Shown here piece by piece: positions 1 to 6,256 of a stretch of 11,822 bases of DNA. The notes below the pieces were generated by a model. That model worked only from the letters and a program-made list of their open reading frames with translations, searched no databases and was not told the origin of the DNA. The position numbers and the translations under genes were made by a program. This DNA is from Actinomycetes bacterium (GTDB lineage Bacteria; Actinomycetota; Thermoleophilia; Solirubrobacterales; Solirubrobacteraceae). Position 1 is the first letter of the stretch, and every line of letters begins with the position of its first letter. The stretch is from contig JAEXXR010000415.1 of the NCBI GenBank assembly GCA_023405705.1, forward strand, positions 1 through 11,822, written 5' to 3'.

Positions 1-449
1 TGGAGCTGACCGACCCGCTGACGCGCAGAATCCACATCAAGATGTCGGGCTGCCCGAACGGCTGCTCCCAGCACCACATCGCCAACATCGGCTTCTACGG
101 CGCCTCGATCAAGGTCGGCGACAAGACCATCCCCGCCTCGATCCCGCACATCGGCGGCACGTACGAGAACGGCGAGGTCGGCTACGGCGCGCGCCTGAAG
201 GTGCGCCTGCCCTCCAAGCGCGTCCCCGAGGCCGTCGAGCGCTGGGTCCGCTTCTACGAGTCCGACCGCACCGAGGGCGAGGAGTTCAACGCCTTCGCGA
301 CGCGCGTCGGCACGAGAGCGTTCGAGGAGCTCGTCAGAGACCTCGCGATGCCGGCCGAGTTCAACCTCGAGAACATGAACCTGTTCATCGACTGGAACAA
401 GAACATCCCGTTCGTGGTCGAGCGGGGCGAGGGAGAATGCGCTGTCTGA
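1..449 (+). CDS. Siroheme/[4Fe-4S] sulfite (or nitrite) reductase, C-terminal part
   Basis: Partial gene; the reading frame enters from the left edge (first whole codon at position 3) and stops at TGA 447-449, leaving 148 residues. The segment SGCPNGCSQHHIANIG (codons from position 45) is the second half of the siroheme/[4Fe-4S] signature, in which Cys at 51-53 and Cys at 63-65 form the CxxxC pair. The first cysteine pair and the ferredoxin-binding half lie outside the window. Family members make six-electron reductions of sulfite to sulfide or nitrite to ammonia with ferredoxin in the cytoplasm. The fragment alone cannot separate the two substrates, but cysH, cysD and cysN directly downstream make assimilatory sulfite reductase much more likely. 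The protein ends GEGECAV, with a near-terminal Cys whose role I cannot assign. A GGGAGA run near its end may serve as the ribosome site of the next gene. Confidence 0.9.
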   Translation, partial: ELTDPLTRRIHIKMSGCPNGCSQHHIANIGFYGASIKVGDKTIPASIPHIGGTYENGEVGYGARLKVRLPSKRVPEAVERWVRFYESDRTEGEEFNAFATRVGTRAFEELVRDLAMPAEFNLENMNLFIDWNKNIPFVVERGEGECAV

Positions 450-1137
450 GCGCCGCCTGAGCGACGCCGTCGCGGTCGTCTTCGACTGCGACGGAGTCCT
501 CGTGGATTCGGAGCCCGCCGCCAATCGGATCCTCGCCGAGGAGCTGACGCGGATCGGCGTGCCGACCAGCACCGAGGAGTCGGTGCGCGACTACATGGGC
601 CGCTCGTGGGGTCACATGGTCGAGGTCGTCAGCGAGCGGCTCGGCGGCCCGCCGCCGGCCGCGCTCGCCGACGCCTACCGCGAGCGGCTGTTCGCCGCCT
701 ACGCGGCGCGCGAGGTGCCGCCGGTGCCGGGGATCGCCGAGGCGCTCGACGGGCTCGACGCCCGCGGCATCCCGTACTGCGTCGCCTCCAGCGGCGACCA
801 CGAGCGGATCCGCAACGGCCTCGCGACCGCCGGCCTGAGCGACCGCTTCGACGACGCCCGCATCTTCAGCGCCGACGACGTCGGCCGCGGCAAGCCGTGG
901 CCCGACCTCTTCCTCCACGCCGCCGAGCGGATGGGGTTCGACCCGGCGACCACGACGGTCGTCGAGGACAGCCCGGCCGGCGTGCAGGCCGGGATCGCCG
1001 CCGGCATGGCGGTGCTCGGCTACAGCGGCCGCACGCCGGCCGCGCTGCTGCAGGAGGCCGGCGCGCGCACCTTCGCCGAGATGGCCGAACTGCCCGCGCT
1101 CGTCGCCGGCGCCGCCGCCCGCGACGCGGCCGCCTGA
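442..1137 (+). CDS. HAD-superfamily hydrolase (beta-phosphoglucomutase/phosphatase-like, subfamily IA); start codon uncertain
   Basis: Cytoplasmic HAD phosphohydrolase with all four motifs. Motif I is DCDGVLVDSE (codons from 484; both Asp present, so phosphatase or mutase type). Motif II is the Ser in VASSGDHERI, motif III the Lys in GRGKPWPD, and motif IV VVEDSPAGVQAG. The sequence resembles sugar-phosphate phosphatases and beta-phosphoglucomutase, but the substrate cannot be read from it. The first usual start in frame is GTG at 502, which would delete motif I. Between the upstream in-frame stop (376-378) and 502 there is no ATG, GTG or TTG. I therefore extended to CTG 442, which follows GGGAGA (431-436) by five bases and overlaps the reductase stop by 8 nt, giving about 231 residues; CTG 457 is an alternative. 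The gene sits inside the sulfate-assimilation cluster and is probably translationally coupled to the reductase. Family assignment is firm; start and substrate are not. Confidence 0.85.
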   Translation: MSERRLSDAVAVVFDCDGVLVDSEPAANRILAEELTRIGVPTSTEESVRDYMGRSWGHMVEVVSERLGGPPPAALADAYRERLFAAYAAREVPPVPGIAEALDGLDARGIPYCVASSGDHERIRNGLATAGLSDRFDDARIFSADDVGRGKPWPDLFLHAAERMGFDPATTTVVEDSPAGVQAGIAAGMAVLGYSGRTPAALLQEAGARTFAEMAELPALVAGAAARDAAA

Positions 1138-1220
1138 CCCCGGGTCGCCCGGTCCCCTTGTTGACCGCGGCGGTCTAAATTCCTGAAACCCACTCGGGTT
1201 TCTGCTAATTTCTTCCGACC
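1138..1220 (+). promoter_or_regulatory. cysH upstream region: extended -10 promoter with an 18-bp dyad in the spacer
   Basis: Three small inverted repeats follow one another: CCGGG/CCCGG (1140-1152), GACCG/CGGTC (1163-1175) and GAAACCC-N4-GGGTTTC (1185-1202). A reasonable promoter is -35 CTGAAA (1183-1188, 4 of 6 consensus bases), a 17-bp spacer, and extended -10 TG-N-TAATTT (1203-1211). Transcription would then begin at about 1217-1221, at or within 4 nt of the cysH ATG, and no Shine-Dalgarno site is present, so a leaderless mRNA is likely. The third dyad lies inside the promoter spacer, where a dimeric repressor could bind. The first repeat could be a weak terminator for the HAD gene. The regulator is unknown; promoter and operator roles are inferred. 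Confidence 0.5.
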
Positions 1221-1895
1221 ATGAGCGCTGCAGCCCCGACAGACAGCACGCTCACCGACGGCGCGGAGGAGCTGTCGGCCGAGCAGGTGCTCGCCCGGAT
1301 GGTCGAGCGCTTCCATCCACGCCTCTTCCTCGCCTGCTCCTTCCAGCAGGAGGAGTCGGTCCTCATCGACCTCTTGCTGAGAATCGAGCCGGAGGCCCGC
1401 ATCTTCACCCTCGACACCGGTGTTCTCTTCCCGGAGACCTACGAGACGTGGAGAACGATGGAGCAGCGCTACGACACGCAGTTCGAGCCGTGGACCGGGA
1501 TGTCCCTGGCCCAGCAGGAGGCCGAGTTCGGCCCCGAGCTGTGGAAGACCAGCCCCGACCAGTGCTGCTCGATCCGCAAGGTCACCCCGCTGAAGGAGGC
1601 GCTGTCGCAGGTCGACGCGTGGGTCGTCGGCGTCCGCCGCGACCAGGCGCCGACGCGCGCCAACACGCCGAAGATCGCCTGGGACGCCAAGCACGGCATC
1701 TGGAAGGCCGCGCCGCTCGCCGACTGGAGCGAGAGAGACGTCTGGCGCTACATCCACGAGCACGACCTGCCGTACAACCCGCTTCACGACCGTGGCTACG
1801 CCTCGATCGGCTGCACCCACTGCACCGTCCCGGCCGCCGACCGCAGCGGTCGCTGGGCCGGCAACGGCAAGGTCGAGTGCGGCCTGCATGGCTGA
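1221..1895 (+). CDS. cysH: Adenylylsulfate (APS) reductase, thioredoxin-dependent, [4Fe-4S] type
   Basis: Reduces APS to sulfite and AMP with reduced thioredoxin in the cytoplasm, in assimilatory sulfate reduction. The 224-residue protein has the PP-loop-like adenylyl-binding fold with ACSFQQEES near residues 38-46 and LDTG at 64-67. It has the cysteine pair C115-C116 in QCCSIRKVTPLKEAL and the pair C198-x-x-C201 in GCTHC. These four cysteines ligate the [4Fe-4S] cluster that marks APS reductases, as opposed to PAPS reductases, which lack them. The catalytic Cys is C220 in the C-terminal ECGLHG. Length is close to that usual for bacterial CysH. ATG 1221 has no Shine-Dalgarno site but an extended -10 element ends 9 nt upstream. 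No APS kinase gene is present nearby, which agrees with an APS-specific enzyme. Downstream, 52 nt separate it from the TSUP transporter gene. Confidence 0.95.
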   Translation: MSAAAPTDSTLTDGAEELSAEQVLARMVERFHPRLFLACSFQQEESVLIDLLLRIEPEARIFTLDTGVLFPETYETWRTMEQRYDTQFEPWTGMSLAQQEAEFGPELWKTSPDQCCSIRKVTPLKEALSQVDAWVVGVRRDQAPTRANTPKIAWDAKHGIWKAAPLADWSERDVWRYIHEHDLPYNPLHDRGYASIGCTHCTVPAADRSGRWAGNGKVECGLHG

Positions 1896-1908
1896 CGGTG
1901 ACGCCCAG

Positions 1909-1931
1909 TCGGTTAAACCGATCGGGATAGT
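1909..1931 (+). promoter_or_regulatory. Dyad TCGGTT-A-AACCGA and possible -10 box upstream of the TSUP gene
   Basis: In the 52-nt gap between cysH and the transporter gene lies a perfect interrupted palindrome, TCGGTT-A-AACCGA (1909-1921). It is followed by GATAGT (1926-1931), which matches 4 of 6 bases of a -10 hexamer, 16 nt before the ATG. No good -35 box is visible. This could be an internal promoter with an operator, or simply an RNA hairpin between cistrons. The sequence is more A/T-rich than its surroundings, which supports a regulatory rather than chance origin, but the call is tentative. Confidence 0.35.
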
Positions 1932-1947
1932 GAAAGACTGACGGGCG

Positions 1948-2889
1948 ATGGACTGGCCTCTCGTCATCGCCTTCGGCCTCGGCGTCGGCCTGCTGGTCGG
2001 CATGACGGGGATCGGCGGCGGCTCGCTGATGACCCCGCTGCTGATCCTCGTGCTCGGCACCGCGCCGACGACGGCGATCGGAACCGACCTCGCCTACGCC
2101 GCCGCGACGAAGACGCTCGGCGGCTGGCGCCACTGGCGTCGCGGCAGCGTCGACATGAAGATCGCGCTGTGGCTGGCCGTCGGGTCGATCCCCGGCGCGC
2201 TCGGCGGCGTGCGTGCGCTGCACTGGCTGGAGGACGCGCTCGGCGGGCAGGACTTCGAGACCGCGATCCTCGGCCTCGTCGCCGGCGCGCTGTTCATCAC
2301 CGGCATCGCGGTGCTGGCACGCGCGCTGTTCGTCGACTCCAAGGGCGAGCGCGACACGATCCTCGAGTTCGACGTCCGCCACAAGGTCGCGGCCGTGCTC
2401 GTCGGCATCGGCGTCGGCTTCGTGCTCGGCCTCACCTCGGCCGGCTCGGGCGCGCTGATCGCCGTCGCGCTGATCATGATCTTCCGCCTGACGCCGATCC
2501 GCGTCGTCGGCACCGACGTCTTCCACGCCGCGATCCTGCTCTGGATCGCCGCCGCCGCGCACTTCGTCAGCGGCAACGTCGACCTCGCGCTCGCCGGCAC
2601 GATCCTGATCGGCTCGCTGCCCGGCGTCTGGATCGGATCGAACCTCGCCTTCAAGATCTCCGACAACGCGCTGCGGCCGCTGTTGGGCATCGTCCTGCTG
2701 GCCGCCGCGCTCGCGCTGACCAAGAAGGCCGGCGCCGACATTCCGATCTATGTCATCTTCCTTGTGCCGTCGATCGTCGCGGTCGCGGCCTATCTGCTCC
2801 ACCGCTCGCGCTCTGCGAGAGCCAGCGGACCGGCGGAGGAGCGTGCCCCCTCACTCGCTACCGACACCACAGCAACGGAACAGGCATGA
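1948..2889 (+). CDS. TSUP/TauE-SafE family membrane transporter, probable sulfate or sulfite permease
   Basis: The 313-residue integral membrane protein shows the two-fold internal repeat of the TSUP (TauE/SafE, formerly DUF81) family. There is a glycine-rich helix GLLVGMTGIGGGSL near residues 14-27 and its counterpart GFVLGLTSAGSGAL near 157-170, each followed by several hydrophobic segments. A charged stretch around DSKGERDTILEFDVRHK separates the halves. The C-terminal 30 residues are hydrophilic and Ala/Thr-rich. The family includes exporters of sulfite and sulfoacetate and putative sulfate importers. The location between cysH and cysD points to sulfate uptake or relief of excess sulfite, but direction cannot be told from sequence. 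ATG 1948 has only a weak ACGGG upstream. The stop overlaps the cysD start (ATGA, 2886-2889), so the two are translationally coupled. I see no other sulfate transporter in the window. Confidence 0.88.
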   Translation: MDWPLVIAFGLGVGLLVGMTGIGGGSLMTPLLILVLGTAPTTAIGTDLAYAAATKTLGGWRHWRRGSVDMKIALWLAVGSIPGALGGVRALHWLEDALGGQDFETAILGLVAGALFITGIAVLARALFVDSKGERDTILEFDVRHKVAAVLVGIGVGFVLGLTSAGSGALIAVALIMIFRLTPIRVVGTDVFHAAILLWIAAAAHFVSGNVDLALAGTILIGSLPGVWIGSNLAFKISDNALRPLLGIVLLAAALALTKKAGADIPIYVIFLVPSIVAVAAYLLHRSRSARASGPAEERAPSLATDTTATEQA

Positions 2890-3791
2890 CCTACGAGCTC
2901 TCACATCTGGACGCCCTCGAAGCCGAGGCCATCCACATCATGCGCGAGGTCGCCGCCGAGCTGGAGCGGCCGGTGCTGCTCTTCTCGGGCGGCAAGGACT
3001 CGATCGTGCTGCTGCGGCTCGCCGAGAAGGCGTTCCGCCCCGGCCGCTTCCCCTTCCCGGTCATGCACGTCGACACGGGGCACAACTTCCCCGAGGTGAT
3101 CGAGTACCGCGATCGCCGCATCGAGGAGATCGGCGAGCGGCTGATCGTCGCCTCGGTGCAGGAGTCGATCGACAAGGGCCGCGTCGTCGAGGAGACCGGG
3201 CCGCGCGCCTCGCGCAACCGGCTCCAGACCGTCACCCTGCTCGACGCGATCGAGGAGCACGGCTTCGACGCCGCGTTCGGCGGCGCCCGCCGCGACGAGG
3301 AGCGCGCCCGCGCGAAGGAGCGGATCTTCTCCTTCCGCGACGACTTCGGCCAGTGGGACCCGAAGGCCCAGCGTCCCGAGCTGTGGGCGCTCTACAACGG
3401 CCGCGTCCGCAAGGGCGAGCACGTCCGCGTCTTCCCGATCTCCAACTGGACCGAGCTCGACGTCTGGCAGTACATCGAGCGCGAGAGACTGGAGCTGCCG
3501 TCGATCTACTTCGCGCACGAGCGCGAGGTCTTCAGACGCGACGGGATGCTCTACGCCGCCTTCGACTTCATGGAGCGGATGGAGGGCGAGGAGGTCTTCA
3601 CCGAGATGGTGCGTTACCGCACCGTCGGCGACATCAGCTGCACCGGCGCGGTGACCTCGACCGCCACCACGCTGGAGAGCGTCGTCGCGGAGATCGCCGC
3701 GACGAACATCACCGAACGAGGCCAGACGCGCGCGGACGACCGCGCGACCGAGGCCGCGATGGAAGACCGCAAGCGAGAGGGTTACTTCTGA
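2886..3791 (+). CDS. cysD: Sulfate adenylyltransferase subunit 2 (ATP sulfurylase small subunit)
   Basis: Catalytic subunit of the heterodimeric ATP sulfurylase: ATP + sulfate gives APS + PPi, driven by GTP hydrolysis in CysN. The 301-residue product has the usual family length. The PP-loop SGGKDS lies at residues 34-39, followed by HVDTGHNFPEVIEYRD, the conserved GGARRDEERARAKER segment, WALYNGRV, FPISNWTELDVWQYI, and the C-terminal cysteine-containing GDISCTGAV region. The start was set at ATG 2886 because it begins at the family's N-terminus (SHLDALEAEAIHIMREV) and overlaps the transporter stop by 4 nt; GGA at 2877-2879 may serve as the ribosome site. The frame stays open far upstream (to 2169), but that part lies over the transporter gene in another frame and is not coding. 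cysN begins 1 nt after its stop. Confidence 0.97.
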   Translation: MTYELSHLDALEAEAIHIMREVAAELERPVLLFSGGKDSIVLLRLAEKAFRPGRFPFPVMHVDTGHNFPEVIEYRDRRIEEIGERLIVASVQESIDKGRVVEETGPRASRNRLQTVTLLDAIEEHGFDAAFGGARRDEERARAKERIFSFRDDFGQWDPKAQRPELWALYNGRVRKGEHVRVFPISNWTELDVWQYIERERLELPSIYFAHEREVFRRDGMLYAAFDFMERMEGEEVFTEMVRYRTVGDISCTGAVTSTATTLESVVAEIAATNITERGQTRADDRATEAAMEDRKREGYF

Positions 3792-3792
3792 G

Positions 3793-5106
3793 ATGGCCGC
3801 CACCGTGACGATGAACGGGCGACCGAGAGACGAGGGCACGGAGACGACCGAGCTGCTGCGCTTCGCGACGGCCGGCTCCGTCGACGACGGCAAGAGCACG
3901 CTGATCGGCCGCCTCCTGCACGACGCGAAGTCGATCCTCGCCGACCAGCTCGCCCACGTGAAGGAGACGAGCGAGCGCCGCGGCGACGGCGAGCTGAACC
4001 TCGCGCTGCTGACCGACGGCCTGCGCGCCGAGCGCGAGCAGGGCATCACGATCGACGTCGCCTACCGCTCCTTCCAGACCGACAAGCGCCGCTTCATCAT
4101 CGCCGACTGCCCGGGCCACGAGCAGTACACGCGCAACATGGTGACGGGCGCCTCGACCGCCGACCTCTCGCTCGTGCTGGTCGACGCCCGCAACGGCCTC
4201 GTCAGACAGTCGCGCCGCCACGCCGCGATCTCGGCGCTGCTGCGCACCCCGCACCTCGTCGTCTGCGTCAACAAGATGGACCTGGTCGACTACGACCAGT
4301 CGGTCTTCGACGCGATCGTCGCCGACTTCACCGCCTGGGCGGCGCCGTTCGACGGCTTCACCGAGATCACGTTCATCCCGATCTCGGCGCTGAAGGGCGA
4401 CAACGTCGTCGACAGCTCCTCGAACACGCCGTGGTACGACGGCCCGACGCTCCTGCACCACCTCGAGACCGTCGAGATCTCGGGCGACCGCAACCTCGAC
4501 GACTGGCGCTTCCCGGTCCAGTGGGTCGTCCGCCCGCAGAACGACGAGCGCTACCACGACTACCGCGGCTACGCGGGTCAGGTAGCCGGCGGCGTGATCA
4601 GACCGGGCGAGGAGGTCGTCGTGCTGCCGTCGGGGCGCACGACGAAGGTCGCCGGGATCGACACGATCGACGGCCCCAAGGACGTCGCCTTCCCGCCGGA
4701 GTCGGTGACGCTGCTGCTGGAGGACGACCTCGACGTCTCGCGCGGCGACCTGATCGCGCGCCCGTCGGACGCGCCCACCGTCGCGCGCGAGCTGGAGGCG
4801 GTCGTCTGCTGGATGACCGACGCCCCGCTGAAGGCCGGCGGCCGCTACGCGATCAAGCACACGACCCGCGCCGCCCGCGCGATCGTCGACGGGATCGACT
4901 GGAAGCTCGACGTCGAGACGCTCGAGCGAGACCCCGAGGCAGACGGCCTCGCGCTCAACGAGATCGGCCACGTCAAGCTGCGCCTCAGCGCGCCGCTGGC
5001 GTTCGACTCCTACGAGCGCAACCGCGACACCGGCAGCTTCATCCTGATCGACGAGGCCTCCAACGACACCGTCGGCGCGGGCCTGATCGTGACGCCGGAG
5101 GCCTGA
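3793..5106 (+). CDS. cysN: Sulfate adenylyltransferase subunit 1, GTPase (no APS kinase domain)
   Basis: EF-Tu-like GTPase that couples GTP hydrolysis to APS synthesis by CysD. Visible motifs are the P-loop GSVDDGKST (residues 28-36), the switch region EREQGITIDVAY, DCPGH (105-109) leading into EQYTRNM, and NKMD (160-163). EF-Tu-like beta-barrel domains follow, with YAGQVAGG and then the C-terminal part ending near FILIDEASNDTVGAGLI. The 437-residue length fits an unfused CysN; many actinobacterial and proteobacterial relatives are longer CysNC fusions with a C-terminal APS kinase, absent here. That agrees with the APS-specific CysH of the same cluster. ATG 3793 lies 1 nt after the cysD stop, with GAGAGG at 3775-3780 rather far upstream; ATG 3811 is a less likely alternative. 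A strong GC hairpin just after its stop probably ends the sulfur operon. Confidence 0.96.
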   Translation: MAATVTMNGRPRDEGTETTELLRFATAGSVDDGKSTLIGRLLHDAKSILADQLAHVKETSERRGDGELNLALLTDGLRAEREQGITIDVAYRSFQTDKRRFIIADCPGHEQYTRNMVTGASTADLSLVLVDARNGLVRQSRRHAAISALLRTPHLVVCVNKMDLVDYDQSVFDAIVADFTAWAAPFDGFTEITFIPISALKGDNVVDSSSNTPWYDGPTLLHHLETVEISGDRNLDDWRFPVQWVVRPQNDERYHDYRGYAGQVAGGVIRPGEEVVVLPSGRTTKVAGIDTIDGPKDVAFPPESVTLLLEDDLDVSRGDLIARPSDAPTVARELEAVVCWMTDAPLKAGGRYAIKHTTRAARAIVDGIDWKLDVETLERDPEADGLALNEIGHVKLRLSAPLAFDSYERNRDTGSFILIDEASNDTVGAGLIVTPEA

Positions 5107-5114
5107 GCCGCACG

Positions 5115-5136
5115 CCGCCGCGCACGGGCGCGGCGG
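5115..5136 (+). terminator. GC-rich hairpin after cysN, probable terminator
   Basis: A perfect 9-bp stem, CCGCCGCGC/GCGCGGCGG, with a 4-nt loop ACGG starts 8 nt after the cysN stop. No T-tract follows, which is common for actinobacterial hairpin terminators but lowers certainty. It sits directly before TAAGGT, the likely -10 box of the next gene, so it separates the sulfur operon from the PAP2 gene. Confidence 0.5.
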
Positions 5137-5142
5137 TAAGGT
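5137..5142 (+). promoter_or_regulatory. Likely -10 box of a leaderless promoter for the PAP2 gene
   Basis: TAAGGT matches TAnnnT and ends exactly 6 nt before ATG 5149, the distance expected if transcription starts at the A of the ATG. There is no convincing -35 box. AAGG within this element could instead act as a Shine-Dalgarno site 8 nt from the start, so the two readings compete. Confidence 0.4.
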
Positions 5143-5148
5143 CGCTCG

Positions 5149-6246
5149 ATGGAGCCGAGCGGCGCACCGCCAGCGGGGGTCGCACCCGCAGACGGACCCG
5201 GGACGCCGGCCGCGCAGCCGCAGGAGGCGGCGCGGCCGCGCCAGCCCACGTGGCTGCGCGTCGTGCGGCTGCTCGGCCCGCTCGCCTGGATCGCGGCGAC
5301 GGTCTGGTTCGTCGCCTTCGAGGGGCTGCCGCTGACGCGCGACTGGATCGCCGGCTGGGTGATCGTCGGGCTGCTCGCCTTCTCCCTCGGCGACGTCGGC
5401 GGCTGGCTGCGCGGCGTGCTGATCGACTGGCTGCCGTTCTTCGGGATACTCGCGCTCTACGACCTGCTGCGCGGCGCCGCCGACGGGCTGATCTTCGAGC
5501 CCTTCTGGCTGCCGCAGATCGACGCCGACAAGCTGCTGTTCTTCGGCACCGTCCCGACCGTCTGGCTGCAGGAGCAGCTGTACGTGCCGGGCGCGCTGCC
5601 GTGGTGGGCGGTGATCGCCTGGGCGGTCTACATGTCGCACTTCTTCGCGACGCCGCTGCTCGCCGGCGTGCTGTGGAAGCTCGACCGGATGCGCTTCCGC
5701 CGCTTCGCCTTCTCCGTCGCCGCGCTCGCGCTGCTCGGCTTCGCGACCTACGCGCTGTTCCCCGCCGCGCCGCCGTGGATGGCCGCCGAGCACGGCCTGA
5801 TCGGCGAGACGACGCGCGTCATCCCGCAGATCTGGGGCCAGCTCGGGATGCCGCCGAGATTCGGCGTCGTCGGCACCGGCTACCAGTACGCCAACGACGT
5901 CGCGGCGGTGCCGTCGCTGCACGCCGCCTACTCGCTGCTGATCGCACTGGAGCTGTGGCCGTCCTCCGGATTGCGAGTTCCACGGCGGCTCGGCGGTGGG
6001 CCCGACGGGAGCGGGAACTCGCGGGCGTGGACCGCGTTGGTGCGGTTCCTGATCGGCGCCTATCCGCTCGTGATGGCGTTCGCGCTCGTCTACAGCGGCG
6101 AGCACTACGTCGTCGACGTGCTGCTCGGCTGGATCTACGCCGTCGTGGTCTGGTTCGGGGTGCGCTGGGCGTTCACGCGTCGGACCGATCGGCGACGCAA
6201 CGTTCGCAACGTCAGATCGGGGTCACTTCCGACCACCACCCTCTAA
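5149..6246 (+). CDS. PAP2-superfamily membrane protein, inositol phosphorylceramide synthase/phosphatase-like
   Basis: The 365-residue polytopic membrane protein has a Pro/Ala-rich, probably cytosolic N-terminus (about 1-38) and then roughly eight hydrophobic segments: near 41-58, 64-82, 85-105, 152-175, 183-203, 253-268, 294-318 and 323-342. PAP2-type motifs are FPAAPPW (204-210), VPSLHAAYS with H258, and SGEHYVVDVLLGW with H319 and D323, matching the His-His-Asp catalytic set. The family includes lipid phosphate phosphatases and phosphatidylinositol-dependent transferases of the Aur1 type, so membrane-lipid headgroup transfer or phosphate removal is likely; the substrate is not readable. 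The catalytic histidines are 61 residues apart, longer than I expect, because residues about 275-292 form a Gly/Arg-rich loop encoded by an inverted repeat. The basic C-terminal tail overlaps the region just upstream of the carboxylase gene. No functional link to either neighbour is evident. Confidence 0.82.
   Translation: MEPSGAPPAGVAPADGPGTPAAQPQEAARPRQPTWLRVVRLLGPLAWIAATVWFVAFEGLPLTRDWIAGWVIVGLLAFSLGDVGGWLRGVLIDWLPFFGILALYDLLRGAADGLIFEPFWLPQIDADKLLFFGTVPTVWLQEQLYVPGALPWWAVIAWAVYMSHFFATPLLAGVLWKLDRMRFRRFAFSVAALALLGFATYALFPAAPPWMAAEHGLIGETTRVIPQIWGQLGMPPRFGVVGTGYQYANDVAAVPSLHAAYSLLIALELWPSSGLRVPRRLGGGPDGSGNSRAWTALVRFLIGAYPLVMAFALVYSGEHYVVDVLLGWIYAVVVWFGVRWAFTRRTDRRRNVRNVRSGSLPTTTL
5973..6022 (+). 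repeat. Inverted repeat inside the PAP2 gene, encoding an extra loop
   Basis: Nine-base arms GCGAGTTCC (5973-5981) and GGAACTCGC (6014-6022) are perfect reverse complements 32 nt apart. They lie in frame within the PAP2 coding sequence and encode about residues 275-292, between the helices carrying H258 and H319. Codons here (TTG, CGA, CCA) are less G/C-ending than those around them. The element may be a palindromic repeat that inserted without breaking the frame, but only one copy is in the window. Confidence 0.45.
6196..6212 (+). repeat. Direct repeat CGCAACGT x2 with nested dyad, upstream of the carboxylase gene
   Basis: CGCAACGT occurs at 6196-6203 and again at 6205-6212 (9-nt period), and ACGTT-CGC-AACGT (6200-6212) forms a dyad across the pair. 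It lies in the last codons of the PAP2 gene, 44 nt before the carboxylase start, a position suitable for an activator or repressor site. No regulator is known from the sequence. Confidence 0.3.
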
Positions 6247-6249
6247 CCT
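6244..6249 (+). promoter_or_regulatory. Likely -10 box for the carboxylase gene (leaderless GTG start)
   Basis: TAACCT (TAnnnT), overlapping the PAP2 stop codon, ends 7 nt before GTG 6257. No Shine-Dalgarno sequence is present in the gap. Transcription would start at or next to the GTG. A -35 box is not convincing. Confidence 0.4.
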
Positions 6250-6256
6250 CCGCCGC

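Noticed and set aside
502..504. GTG as the start of the first HAD gene
   Set aside because: It would remove the nucleophile Asp of motif I while motifs II-IV remain intact, so the true start must be upstream.
1138..1220. A riboswitch or attenuator upstream of cysH
   Set aside because: The three hairpins are short, match no riboswitch architecture I know, and the promoter most likely places the transcript start at the ATG, downstream of them.
2169..2885. A long N-terminal extension of cysD
   Set aside because: The extra 239 codons lie over the transporter gene in another frame and are Arg-rich without similarity; the CysD family N-terminus starts at 2886.
3709..6105. A 798-codon open frame on the minus strand across cysN and PAP2
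   Set aside because: It is antisense to two well-recognised genes, its product is an Arg/Asp/Gly/Val-rich low-complexity string with no motif, and such frames are expected opposite GC3-biased genes.
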